Source of the DNA: Hyphomicrobiales bacterium
GTDB lineage: Bacteria > Pseudomonadota > Alphaproteobacteria > Rhizobiales > Rhizobiaceae
Assembly: GCA_900469445.1 (NCBI GenBank)
Contig: UBXM01000006.1
Location: forward strand, 310,001 to 374,000
DNA length: 64,000 nucleotides
Direction of reading: 5' to 3'
The notes under the pieces are model-generated. The model made no database searches. It was not told the DNA's origin and was given only the letters and a program-made list of their open reading frames with translations. The position numbers were made by a program, and so were the translations under genes. Below are positions 17,724 to 25,293 of this stretch, one piece after another. The stretch's first letter is position 1, and each line of letters begins with the position of its first letter.

Positions 17724-18653
17724 TTATGCATCTCCGGCGACGTACCTCGCAAAAGAGCGCAACGACACAAAGCCGAGCCGGGATAGACCTGCTTCCGAGA
17801 TACTTAACCAAAGTGCAGGAAGTATATTTACTCGGCTCCTTCTGTCCGGTGCGTCAGGCGTACCGGGATTGGATCTGTCCATGTCATTGAGCATGGAAGC
17901 TACTATATCGGGCGCGATATCATGCGGCATATGACCTACACCAGCAAGTCGGATAACCTGCGCGGCATGATATCGAGATGTCAGGAAATCGAGGTGCCAA
18001 TCCGGTCTGATAACTCGGTCAGCATCTCCGAAGAGAACGGACACGGGCAATTCTGAAGAAATCTACGGAAGCGATTGCATGTCAGCATTAAACGCCCGCA
18101 ACTCACGCGCCATAGTCACCACTGAAGTTGCTGAAAGTAGGTGAGCCGCGGGGAGACGGTGGAGAACAGTTGGCAAAGGATTAGGGTGGCAAGAGGACGC
18201 CAATGCACGCTCGACGAAGTAGTTAGGCCATCGACCGAAAACATGTTGGCGTACAAACGGGCCAACATAGGGTGCCACTGCTGTTCGCAACAGCGCTAGT
18301 GATTTGTAAGGGACGGGCCGAACGCAGGGCGCGATCAGCAATAAGCCTCCGCAAATGTCTGGTCGTTGCGCCGAGAGCTGCACTGCCACTGCGGCACCAA
18401 AAGAGTGAGCCACGATTATTGGCCGATCGAGGCCACACTCATCAATATAACGGATAAGCCAATTGGCTTGAGCGGTTGGCCCATGCTCTGCATGATTCAA
18501 AGATGAGCTGAAGCCATAACCGGGGCGATCAACGGCTGTTATCCTAAATCTTGTATTCTCCAGTGGAAGTATGACCTCTTCAGCCAATCTGCCACATCCG
18601 TGGAGTACAACGACGTCACGGCCGAACGGGTTTCCGGAAAGGATGTGATGCTA
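17724..18653 (-). pseudogene. Alpha/beta hydrolase split by an in-frame amber codon
   Basis: Translation of the minus strand gives VVVLHGCG (oxyanion-strand HG), VDRPGYGFS, and the nucleophile elbow VAHSFGAA. In the same frame, a TAG at 18063-18065 is followed by PVSVLFGDADRVI (the catalytic-Asp region) and GVGHMPHDIAPDI (the catalytic His). The fold is therefore complete but interrupted by one stop codon with no frameshift. At the 5' end the frame is also closed by TAG at 18651-18653, directly before HHILSGNPFGRD, so the N-terminus is lost or frameshifted as well. Two lesions argue for a pseudogene rather than programmed readthrough. The intact ancestor would be a cytoplasmic esterase or hydrolase of unknown substrate. 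Its downstream neighbour is the HD/GHKL operon. Confidence 0.75.
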
Positions 18654-18659
18654 AAATCG

Positions 18660-19227
18660 GTCTCGAGAACACTCGCGTTACGAGTGTGGTTTGTCGAACG
18701 CCGACTTGGGCGGTAATCACATCAGACCTTGGCTACGGAGACACTCTCTCTTCGGAACGTCCCGGCACGGATTATCGACGTCCACTGGTAAGAGGATCTA
18801 TAATCCGTGATCACTGAGGTCACTCCTCGGCTACAGTGGAAGCGGATGCGAGGCATGGTTATTAGGATGAAGAGCGGCGGCTGGCGGTCGTTTGCACAAT
18901 AGTTTCTGAAAGGCGATACAGGTATCACCGGGGTGACAGATGTTTCGAGATCTCAATGGATTCTATTCCCGGCCGGAAAGACCTAAGCAACCGCGAAGGC
19001 TTACACAGCGAGAGGAGAAGGCGGTGATCTGGATCGTCGCTTTCAACCTTTTGGCTGCCATTGTTGCACCAAAAGGGGGAGCATCTGTTATCGAAGCTTT
19101 AATTCGATAACGCTTTCCGCATAGACCACTCTCAATCAGGCAAATATTTCGAGAGTCCTCCGACAAGCGCCCGATCTGACAAGATAGGTACTCGTCGACG
19201 AATGGCTACAGTGACCGATGTGGCCTC
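18660..19227. other. Intergenic stretch without a recognisable gene
   Basis: About 570 bp between the two damaged genes. Short open frames exist but lack ribosome sites and recognisable domains. The only clear structure is a perfect inverted repeat at 19088-19112. Confidence 0.5.
19088..19112. repeat. Perfect 9-bp inverted repeat
   Basis: GTTATCGAA (19088-19096) and TTCGATAAC (19104-19112) flank a 7-base A/T-rich spacer GCTTTAA. The symmetry and spacing fit a dimeric regulator operator or a recombinase core site as well as a hairpin. No gene start lies immediately beside it. Confidence 0.5.
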
Positions 19228-20006
19228 TCATCCGCGGAAGCGGCACATCCCCGGAATAGCTGTCTGAACAGCCTGCACAACGTCAACCTCTCCCGATGGC
19301 TTGATCTCAAGTGCTGTCAGAATTCCGCTCCGATTTGCTCCGGTATCAATCGCAGTCCGGTTAGGAAACACATCCACGTCAAGCGAGGACGTGATGGTGT
19401 GGCCATGGACAACTTTCTTGCTGAACGATCCCGTATGGAGCAAAAACTCATCCCGTATCCACATCAGATCGTACGGTTTCTGATCTTCCAAAGCTATCCC
19501 GGGTCGTAGTCCTGCGTGGACCAAAATATGGTGGTCAAGCTCGACGTACTGCGCTGCGGCCTTGAGGCAACCGATGTGGGCTGCTCCTATCACGTCACGG
19601 AGCCTCGATGCGCTGATAGAGCTGTCGAGATAGCCATATGAACGTAAGGTATTTGCACCTCCAACTCCGATCCAATGGGCGCAGTAATTCGCTTCGTCTG
19701 GCAGCCCTTCGTTTGCCAGGATCCGCAAGAGGAGCCAATCATGGTTTCCCAAAATCAGGCGTGACCCCGGCACCTCAGCCAACGTCTCGATTACAAGGTC
19801 CATGGAGCGTTTGCTGTCAGGGCCGCGATCGATGATGTCACCCAGGAACACGATTCGATACTCGACGCCCGCTCGTCGCGCCCTGCGTTTGATACCCCAT
19901 AGCATTTCGTCGAGGAGATCGGCACAGCCGTGGATGTCGCCGATGGCAAACGTGTATCAAACGTGTAGACGCCATCAGTCGCGTCAAATTGGAAAGATGA
20001 GACCAT
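19228..20006 (-). pseudogene. ApaH/PrpE-like metallophosphatase frameshifted by an 11-bp duplication
   Basis: The main frame (19905 to 19228) holds the calcineurin-type phosphoesterase motifs GDIIDRG, GNHD, VHAG and HGHT, so it belongs to the diadenosine-tetraphosphatase/Ser-Thr protein phosphatase group. The first motif, AIGDIHGC, lies upstream in the same frame but has no start codon: a TGA closes the frame a few codons earlier. The natural ATG at 20004-20006 begins MVSSFQFDATDGVYTF in another frame. Removing one 11-bp period at 19948-19969 joins the two as GVYTFAIGDIHG, giving a normal ~255-aa enzyme. The gene is thus inactivated, or switchable if the repeat can slip. The intact enzyme would act in the cytoplasm on dinucleoside polyphosphates or phosphoproteins. 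Confidence 0.8.
19947..19967. repeat. Direct repeat of 10 bp at 11-bp period causing the phosphatase frameshift
   Basis: CAAACGTGTA occurs at 19947-19956 and again at 19958-19967, separated by one T. Deleting one 11-bp period restores the phosphatase frame. The pattern is typical of replication slippage. Confidence 0.85.
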
Positions 20007-20129
20007 TAGAAATCAGCTTTCTGGGAGGCGCGATCTTCGAGCGAGGCGATCGAGAAACCAGCTCGCTCGCCGATGAAAACTTCAGTTTCCCCCATGGGCC
20101 GCATGCGCTTGACTGGCCCTAATCTAAAG

Positions 20130-20519
20130 TCATCGTTCCGTCTTCGTGTGACGTCGACCGAATGGAAGCGTCCATGGAAAACGATCCTCGAGCCATTTGA
20201 TTAGGTCGTCGTAGGTCGGCTCAGGCGGTTCAAAAGAGCTTCTGCCGGGCGCGAAGGAAGGGAAATCAGGGCATTTGCCTGCATAGTCGTCGATCTTGTC
20301 ATGATGCACTTGGCAGAAGATATATGCCAGCGTCTGCATCCGCTCCGTTATCACCAGCATATCTTGCATGAACTGGGAACGCACGTCAGGATCTTTTGAA
20401 AGTTGGGCTTGCTTACTGAGCGCCTGCAATTTGCTAATCTGCTCTTGGTACGCCTCTTTGGCTTCGTCTTCGCGACCTCGGTCATAATCCGCGATCAGAT
20501 CGTCAATTTTTTTGAACAT
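20130..20519 (-). CDS. Small protein A (129 aa), paralogue of A'
   Basis: Family not recognised. The ATG at 20517-20519 is preferred over the TTG just before it because GGAAAG lies about six bases upstream. The N-terminal ~60 residues are a charged helix (KIDDLIADYDRGREDEAKEAY) likely to form a coiled coil. The core reads LAYIFCQVHHDKIDDYAGKC, then P, and is followed by a short basic C-terminus after WLEDRFPWTLPFG. It aligns along its whole length with the protein at 21520-21894: same start (F..IDDLI..Y / F.EIDELI.AY), same LAY.FC...H...I...AG.CP core and same W.ED.F tail. It lies 54 bp after gene B in the same direction. The conserved Cys, His and Cys could bind a metal, but this is untested. 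Cytoplasmic by lack of signals. Confidence 0.7.
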   Translation of the reverse strand: MFKKIDDLIADYDRGREDEAKEAYQEQISKLQALSKQAQLSKDPDVRSQFMQDMLVITERMQTLAYIFCQVHHDKIDDYAGKCPDFPSFAPGRSSFEPPEPTYDDLIKWLEDRFPWTLPFGRRHTKTER

Positions 20520-20573
20520 CAAAGCTTTCCGTGAAAATAATCGAGCCGCCTTGATGGAGAAAATGACTTAATA

Positions 20574-20966
20574 TCACGTAACTTGTTGTGCTCGAATTTG
20601 GTCGGTCAAGAGTCCCGCGTACCTGATAAGCTCAGAGAGCTCTGCTCTAGGCCGAACAAGCAACCTACCCCACGTCTGGCCCATCCGCGCTCCAAGATCG
20701 TCCACCGAAAGCCGAATGAGTTTTGCATTGACGAGAATGTTGAGATTGCAAATTTCCTCGATTAGGTCGGGCTCCGTGTCCATCGGGAGAGTCGAGGTGC
20801 ACCTTTGGCTAGTGGCTAGGTATGACTGATACATGTCGATGAGCTCATTCGCAGCTGCAGCCGTCAGTTCAGCGAGATGTGGGCACCGATCTTGTCGGCT
20901 GTCAGCCACTACCCGGATAATTGAGAGATACGGTGATGCTGATGTGGAGGGCGCGAATTGATCCAT
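20574..20966 (-). CDS. Small protein B (130 aa), paralogue of B'
   Basis: Family not recognised. An all-helical protein without signal or membrane segment. The second half (LIRLSVDDLGARMGQTWGRL, then RAELSELIRYAGLLTDQIRA) aligns with the same region of B' (SGVNELGHQLGRPWTPL, then REAFLQVLRFARNLGAYF); the N-terminal halves are much less alike. It directly precedes gene A, repeating the B'-A' order upstream, so B and A are probably partners made together. The ribosome site is weak (GGA about 10 bases before the ATG). Confidence 0.65.
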   Translation of the reverse strand: MDQFAPSTSASPYLSIIRVVADSRQDRCPHLAELTAAAANELIDMYQSYLATSQRCTSTLPMDTEPDLIEEICNLNILVNAKLIRLSVDDLGARMGQTWGRLLVRPRAELSELIRYAGLLTDQIRAQQVT

Positions 20967-21135
20967 GTGTTGTCGTCCAAAAAGTTTCTTATCAGAATCA
21001 TCCCGGACCGGAATCGCCGGCGCAAATGATTTGTAGACAACTGTCTTCGGATGGATCCGGCAGATTTTTTTTAACGATGACTGATTTAGGTTAACCTGAA
21101 AATTGCTTCACCAAACACAGAACCTGTGATGCTTC

Positions 21136-21483
21136 TTATTCGGCATCTTTAGGTCTAAAAAGGATCTCGCGCCGCTCTTCTCGGGTCATGTGAGATAAGT
21201 TGGCCCCACCATTCGCCTTCGCGTCTTTCGCACTATCGGCGATACGAAGCAGGCGATCAGTATGGGTGTCGCCCTGTTTTTGGTAGGGGATGCCAAGCTC
21301 TTTCGCTGCGCGCATATAAGTCACCTTGTGGACCAAGTATCCTTTATCTATTTGCGCCTTCTCCAACAGCGATTGAACACGGTGGTACTCACTCCGGCCG
21401 CCAAGGGGATGTTGCAAAGCGGAAAGCCCCCATCTCTGTAATGTATTTGAGAGCGGCACCGCGCGCCTTTGTGGATCTGACAT
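21136..21483 (-). CDS. Small basic protein C (115 aa) between the two B-A modules
   Basis: Family not recognised. It is basic and hydrophilic, with motifs RWGLSALQHPLGGRSEYHRV, then YMRAAKELGIPYQKQGDTH and LSHMTREERREILF. It starts 36 bases after the A' stop, so it is likely in the same transcript as B'-A'. No counterpart follows the second module within this window. Basic charge and His/Arg-rich stretches would suit nucleic-acid binding or a small toxin, but there is no diagnostic motif, so no function is assigned. Confidence 0.55.
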   Translation of the reverse strand: MSDPQRRAVPLSNTLQRWGLSALQHPLGGRSEYHRVQSLLEKAQIDKGYLVHKVTYMRAAKELGIPYQKQGDTHTDRLLRIADSAKDAKANGGANLSHMTREERREILFRPKDAE

Positions 21484-21519
21484 CGCGATGCCTATCAGGA
21501 CCGGGGCTTTGCGGTCCCG

Positions 21520-21894
21520 CTAACGAGTAAATCCCTTTCCAGGGGGCCAGGTCGCTCCGAAGTGATCCTCCAACCAGTCTTCAAGGTTGACTTCTAACTT
21601 CTTCTCGGCCCTAACCTGTGGCGGATCGTAGTCATATCGAGGAGGACAATGCCCCGCTTCCTCAGCTATCGGTCTTCGATGTTCAATGCAAAATACATAC
21701 GCTAAATCATAGAGTCGTTCAGCGATATCATGCATCTCACGGCGGCGTTCTTCTAGATCGACGTCGCTATCGTCGCTCGAACTCTGCTCATCCAGATCCT
21801 TCAGCATTTGGAAAAATTCTGCATAAACTTCTCGAGCTCTGTCTTCAAATTCGGCTTTATAAGCCGATATCAGCTCGTCAATTTCATCAAACAA
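21520..21894 (-). CDS. Small protein A' (124 aa), paralogue of A
   Basis: It starts with TTG (21892-21894), clearly chosen by a strong GGAGG five bases upstream (GGAGGCCACCTTG). The N-terminus is an acidic helical region, FDEIDELISAYKAEFEDRAR, followed by an Asp/Ser-rich stretch (SSSDDSDVDLEE). The conserved core is LAYVFCIEHRRPIAEEAGHC then P, and the tail is LEDWLEDHF before a short Gly-Lys-rich end. It shares layout and core with protein A at 20130-20519. It lies 29 bp after B' and 36 bp before C. The shared C-x3-H-x9-C spacing may form a small metal site. Function unknown. Confidence 0.72.
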   Translation of the reverse strand: MFDEIDELISAYKAEFEDRAREVYAEFFQMLKDLDEQSSSDDSDVDLEERRREMHDIAERLYDLAYVFCIEHRRPIAEEAGHCPPRYDYDPPQVRAEKKLEVNLEDWLEDHFGATWPPGKGFTR

Positions 21895-21923
21895 GGTGGC
21901 CTCCTAGCATCGGCCAGCCTTTG

Positions 21924-22322
21924 TTATTGCCCGACTCTTTCATTGGCGTTAATTGAATTCACGAGAAAGTAAGCTCCCAAATTCCTCGCGAAACGAAGCA
22001 CTTGTAGGAAAGCTTCCCTGTCAGCGTGAGGCAGCGGCGTCCAAGGTCTCCCAAGCTGATGCCCGAGTTCGTTCACACCTGAGAGAAGAAGCTTAGAAAA
22101 GAGACGCAGATTTATCCGGCGTAGCTCCGGCTTAGTCCAATCGCCGATTACAGTAACAGCTTCGGCAGGCTTCAGTGTGAGGCCGCTATCGCAAAACGCT
22201 CGGTATATACTCTTTAACTCCGTGGCTGCCGCGTCTATTTCGTGCGAGTTGTCGGATAACAGTGTTTTCCGATTTCGTGCAATCTCGTCGATTGGACGAG
22301 AATATATTTGGATGTAATCCAT
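21924..22322 (-). CDS. Small protein B' (132 aa), paralogue of B
   Basis: First gene of the five-gene minus-strand cluster. The ATG at 22320-22322 has a modest GAAG ribosome site. The product is all-helical, without signal or membrane segment. The C-terminal half, with NELGHQLGRPWTPL and REAFLQVLRFARNLG, corresponds to B. The N-terminal part (RPIDEIARNRKTLLSDNSHE) is not shared with B. The next gene, A', begins 29 bp downstream. Function unknown; conserved linkage with A suggests a complex. Confidence 0.65.
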   Translation of the reverse strand: MDYIQIYSRPIDEIARNRKTLLSDNSHEIDAAATELKSIYRAFCDSGLTLKPAEAVTVIGDWTKPELRRINLRLFSKLLLSGVNELGHQLGRPWTPLPHADREAFLQVLRFARNLGAYFLVNSINANERVGQ

Positions 22323-22708
22323 ATCTTCACTCAGCGTTTCTATTGAGTCTGATTCACCCAGGCCGCCGGCGCAATCGCCCGTCGATTTGATATCAGCGAT
22401 GGGGAGGGGCGATGGGATCTCACGTCATCGGCTGTAGGCGACAGAAATAGCATCGAACCCCTACACTATTTGCGCCGATGCATCGCGCTACCAACGAAAT
22501 TGACATCATCAGGAAGCGCTACTGGAGAGCGTTGAATTTACTGGCTTATGTAGAGGCGGACAGACCTATCGGATCTTTTGCACACCGCCAGGCGGTTGGT
22601 GGACAGATCAACGGAGCGAAATCAACCGATTATTTTCCTTGACAGTTCGATAGTGTCAGTGAAATGACTTTTGTCGACAAAGTCAATTTCTTTCTTTAGG
22701 AGGATGAG
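22323..22708. promoter_or_regulatory. Island/backbone junction and regulatory region of the uxaA-like gene
   Basis: A candidate -35 TTGACA lies at 22639-22644. A perfect palindrome TTTGTCGACAAA sits at 22670-22681, 27 bp before the start codon at 22709, where a FadR-subfamily GntR operator (TNGTnnnACNA-like symmetry) would be expected; the neighbouring GntR gene is the natural candidate. A shorter dyad TGACA...TGTCA lies at 22640-22658. The gene has a strong ribosome site (AGGAGG, 22698-22703). The first ~300 bp (22323-22630) hold no gene that I can support. Confidence 0.45.
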
Positions 22709-24259
22709 ATGAAAATTGATGTCCAGGCCGGCTCGAACATTCCAGCCGCCATTCTCTTGAATTCATTGGATAATGTTGCGGTTGCGCGCCGCGAGATCGC
22801 GGTGGGAGAGGCATCGGGTGTCAACGGGATCGTGGCGGCAGCGGTCATTCCGCGGGGTCACAAGATCGCGATCCGGCCGATTGCCAAGGGCGAAGCGGCG
22901 ACGAAATACGGGCAGACGATCGGTATTGCCAGCTGCGATATCGCGCCGGGAGACCATGTTCATCTGCAGAACATCGCCATGCAGGACAGCGACGTGACGC
23001 ATCATTTCTCGTCACATGTGCCGGTGATCGATTTCGTGCCGGAAGCGGAGCGCCGCACGTTCGAGGGGTATCTGCGGCCGGATGGCCAGGTCGGCACCCG
23101 AAACTATATCGGCATCATTTCTTCGGTGAACTGTTCCGCCACCGTGTCCCACGCGATCGCCGATCATTTCAATCGCGGCGGTGGCCTGAACGGTTATGAC
23201 AATATTGATGGTGTCGTGGCGCTGACACACGGGCAGGGTTGCGCGATCGGTACCGGCACCGAAGGCTACGAATATCTGATCCGGACGCTGAGCGGTTATG
23301 CGCGCAATCCGAATTTCGCCGGCATCCTGATGATCGGCCTCGGTTGCGAAGTGAACCAGATTTCGCTGATCCAGGAGAAATACGGCCTGGAGGAAAGCCA
23401 GTTCCTCAGGACCATGACGATCCAGCAGCTCGGCGGCACCCGCAAGACGGTCGAGGTGGCCTCTGCGATCATCGTCGAAATGCTCGACGCGTTGAAAGGG
23501 CAGGAACGGACGACCCAGCCTCTCTCCAAGCTGAAGCTCGCGCTGCAATGCGGCGGTTCTGATGGCTATTCCGGCATTTCCGCTAACCCGGCGCTCGGCC
23601 ATGCATCCGATCTGCTCGTCAAGCACGGTGGTACGGCGGTCTTGAGCGAGACCCCGGAAATCTACGGCGCAGAGCATCTACTGACCATGCGGGCGGTAAA
23701 GCCGGAAGTTGCGCAGAAGCTGATGGACCGGATCGAATGGTGGGGGGACTACACCGCCCGCCACGGCGCGGAACTCAACAACAATCCATCGCATGGCAAC
23801 AAGGCCGGTGGCCTGACGACGATCCTGGAAAAGTCTCTCGGGGCGGTCGCCAAGGGTGGTTCCATGCCGATGCAGGCGGTCTATGAATATGCGGAGATCA
23901 TTGACGAAACCGGTTTCGTCTTCATGGATACGCCCGGTTACGACCCGGTTGCCGTGACTGGCCAGATCGCCGGTGGCTGCAACATGCTGATCTTCACCAC
24001 CGGCCGCGGTTCCGTCTCCGGTTTCAAGCCGGTGCCGACGATCAAGGTTGCAACCAATACGGAAATGTTCGAACACATGAGCGAGGACATGGACGTCAAT
24101 TGCGGCGATATCGTCAATGGACGCGAAAGCATCGAAGAGGCCGGCGAACGGATTTTCGAAACGCTGATCGCGGTTGCATCGGGGCAAAAGACGCTCAGCG
24201 AAATCTATGACTACGGCAATAACGAATTCGTGCCCTGGCAGCTCGGCGCGATCACCTGA
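22709..24259 (+). CDS. UxaA/GarD-family sugar-acid dehydratase (altronate/galactarate type)
   Basis: A 516-aa protein with the full family layout: an N-terminal SAF domain (residues ~1-100; VARREIAVGE, AVIPRGHKIAI, DIAPGDHVH), then the UxaA catalytic region. Visible hallmarks are GYLRPDGQVGTRNYIGI, NCSATVSH, GLGCEVNQI, LQCGGSDGYSGISANPALG and AVLSETPEIYGAEHL; the conserved Cys and His residues bind the iron used for dehydration. Family members remove water from D-altronate, D-galactarate or related aldonates/aldarates to give 2-keto-3-deoxy acids in the cytoplasm. Length fits both UxaA (~495) and GarD (~523), so the exact substrate is undecided. It is followed after 23 bp by its likely GntR regulator. 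No transporter or other pathway enzyme is adjacent in the window. Confidence 0.88.
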   Translation: MKIDVQAGSNIPAAILLNSLDNVAVARREIAVGEASGVNGIVAAAVIPRGHKIAIRPIAKGEAATKYGQTIGIASCDIAPGDHVHLQNIAMQDSDVTHHFSSHVPVIDFVPEAERRTFEGYLRPDGQVGTRNYIGIISSVNCSATVSHAIADHFNRGGGLNGYDNIDGVVALTHGQGCAIGTGTEGYEYLIRTLSGYARNPNFAGILMIGLGCEVNQISLIQEKYGLEESQFLRTMTIQQLGGTRKTVEVASAIIVEMLDALKGQERTTQPLSKLKLALQCGGSDGYSGISANPALGHASDLLVKHGGTAVLSETPEIYGAEHLLTMRAVKPEVAQKLMDRIEWWGDYTARHGAELNNNPSHGNKAGGLTTILEKSLGAVAKGGSMPMQAVYEYAEIIDETGFVFMDTPGYDPVAVTGQIAGGCNMLIFTTGRGSVSGFKPVPTIKVATNTEMFEHMSEDMDVNCGDIVNGRESIEEAGERIFETLIAVASGQKTLSEIYDYGNNEFVPWQLGAIT

Positions 24260-24282
24260 CGCCAGACGTATCGGAGAGAAAC

Positions 24283-25239
24283 TTGGAGCGACAGCCGGCC
24301 TATCGGCGCATAGCCGAACATCTCGATGGGGCGATCCGTGACGAGCGGATCGCCACCGGCGCAATCATCAAGATCGCCGAGGTCGCCAAGATCTTCGGGT
24401 CGAGCCGCTCTCCGGTGAAGCAGGCTTTCGAAATACTGGAGGCGCAAGGCAGCGTGCGCCCCCATGACGGACAGGGTTTCGTCGTCGGAAACGACAGCGA
24501 ACCCTTCCGGTTCACCCTGACCGCAGATCACCTGACGCTGGGCAATGGGGATGCCAGTCAGAGTGCGCATGACGAGCTCTATTTCAGGATCGAGCGCGAG
24601 CTGATCCTGCATTCCATGTCCGGGCATCTGCGGGTCAACGAACTGGCACTTGCCAGGCATTTCAATATCGGCAGGACGCTGGCGCGCGATCTGATCTTCC
24701 GGGCCAACAAGCTCGGCATCGTCGCGCGCGGCAATGGCGGCCACTGGCATATCGTCGGGTTGGATGTCGAGCGTTGCCGCAATCTCTACGATCTGCGCAG
24801 GATACTCGAGCCTGTCGCGCTCGAGGCGGCGACGCCTCGTATTCCCTCTGATGAGCTTGAAGCCATGCGCGGCCGGCTGGCCGAGGCGATTTCGGTTTCG
24901 CCCGCTCTCGATATCGTCGATCTCGACGGGCTGGAGAACGATCTTCACCAGCGATGCCTCGGATATTGCCCAAACCAGGAAATCATCGAGGCGCTTTCCC
25001 GCACCGCGCCGACCTATATCTGCGGCAAATATCTGCAGGTTACGTTATCGGACAACCCTACGATCGAAACCTTCATGCATGACCATACGGAAATCATCTC
25101 GTTCATGCTTGAGGGCAAAAGCGCGAATGCCGCGGAACGGCTTCGCGAGCATCTGGATCTTTCCTGTGGTCAGATCGTCGAACGACTGACGGAATATCTC
25201 GAGACCAAGACGACGCCGGATGTCGATTACATCTGGTAA
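24283..25239 (+). CDS. GntR-type regulator with two winged-helix domains and an FCD-like domain
   Basis: A 318-aa protein with a TTG start fixed by GGAGAG about six bases upstream. Residues ~4-66 are a GntR winged helix (YRRIAEHLDGAIRDERI, EVAKIFGSSRSPVKQAFEIL, GSVRPHDGQGFVV). A second winged helix follows at ~97-160 (RIERELILHSMSGHLRVNEL, ALARHFNIGRTLARDLIF, GHWHIVGLD). The C-terminal third resembles an FCD effector domain (LYDLRRILEPVALEAA). Ordinary FadR/GntR proteins have one winged helix and ~230-250 residues. It probably controls the dehydratase gene 23 bp upstream through the TTTGTCGACAAA palindrome, with a sugar acid as ligand; this is inferred from position. It converges with putA. 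Confidence 0.85.
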   Translation: MERQPAYRRIAEHLDGAIRDERIATGAIIKIAEVAKIFGSSRSPVKQAFEILEAQGSVRPHDGQGFVVGNDSEPFRFTLTADHLTLGNGDASQSAHDELYFRIERELILHSMSGHLRVNELALARHFNIGRTLARDLIFRANKLGIVARGNGGHWHIVGLDVERCRNLYDLRRILEPVALEAATPRIPSDELEAMRGRLAEAISVSPALDIVDLDGLENDLHQRCLGYCPNQEIIEALSRTAPTYICGKYLQVTLSDNPTIETFMHDHTEIISFMLEGKSANAAERLREHLDLSCGQIVERLTEYLETKTTPDVDYIW

Positions 25240-25250
25240 GCTGCCCGTCA

Positions 25251-25275
25251 CACCCGGCCCGAAGGCCGGGTGTTT
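25251..25275. terminator. Strong hairpin between convergent gntR and putA
   Basis: Perfect 9-bp G+C-rich stem CACCCGGCC (25251-25259) / GGCCGGGTG (25264-25272) with a CGAA tetraloop, followed by TTT on the plus strand. It lies 11 bp after the gntR stop and 19 bp from the putA stop, so it can serve both genes as terminator. Confidence 0.8.
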
Positions 25276-25293
25276 CGCGTTTGCAATCGTCGA

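Noticed and set aside
17397..17786. 129-codon plus-strand frame antisense to the HD/GHKL start
   Set aside because: Opposite to better-supported minus-strand frames and without ribosome site or domain.
22451..22495. tRNA-like stretch on the minus strand (GGTTCGA loop and TGGTAGCGC)
   Set aside because: No acceptor stem or full cloverleaf could be folded; at most a fragment of a tRNA or attachment site.
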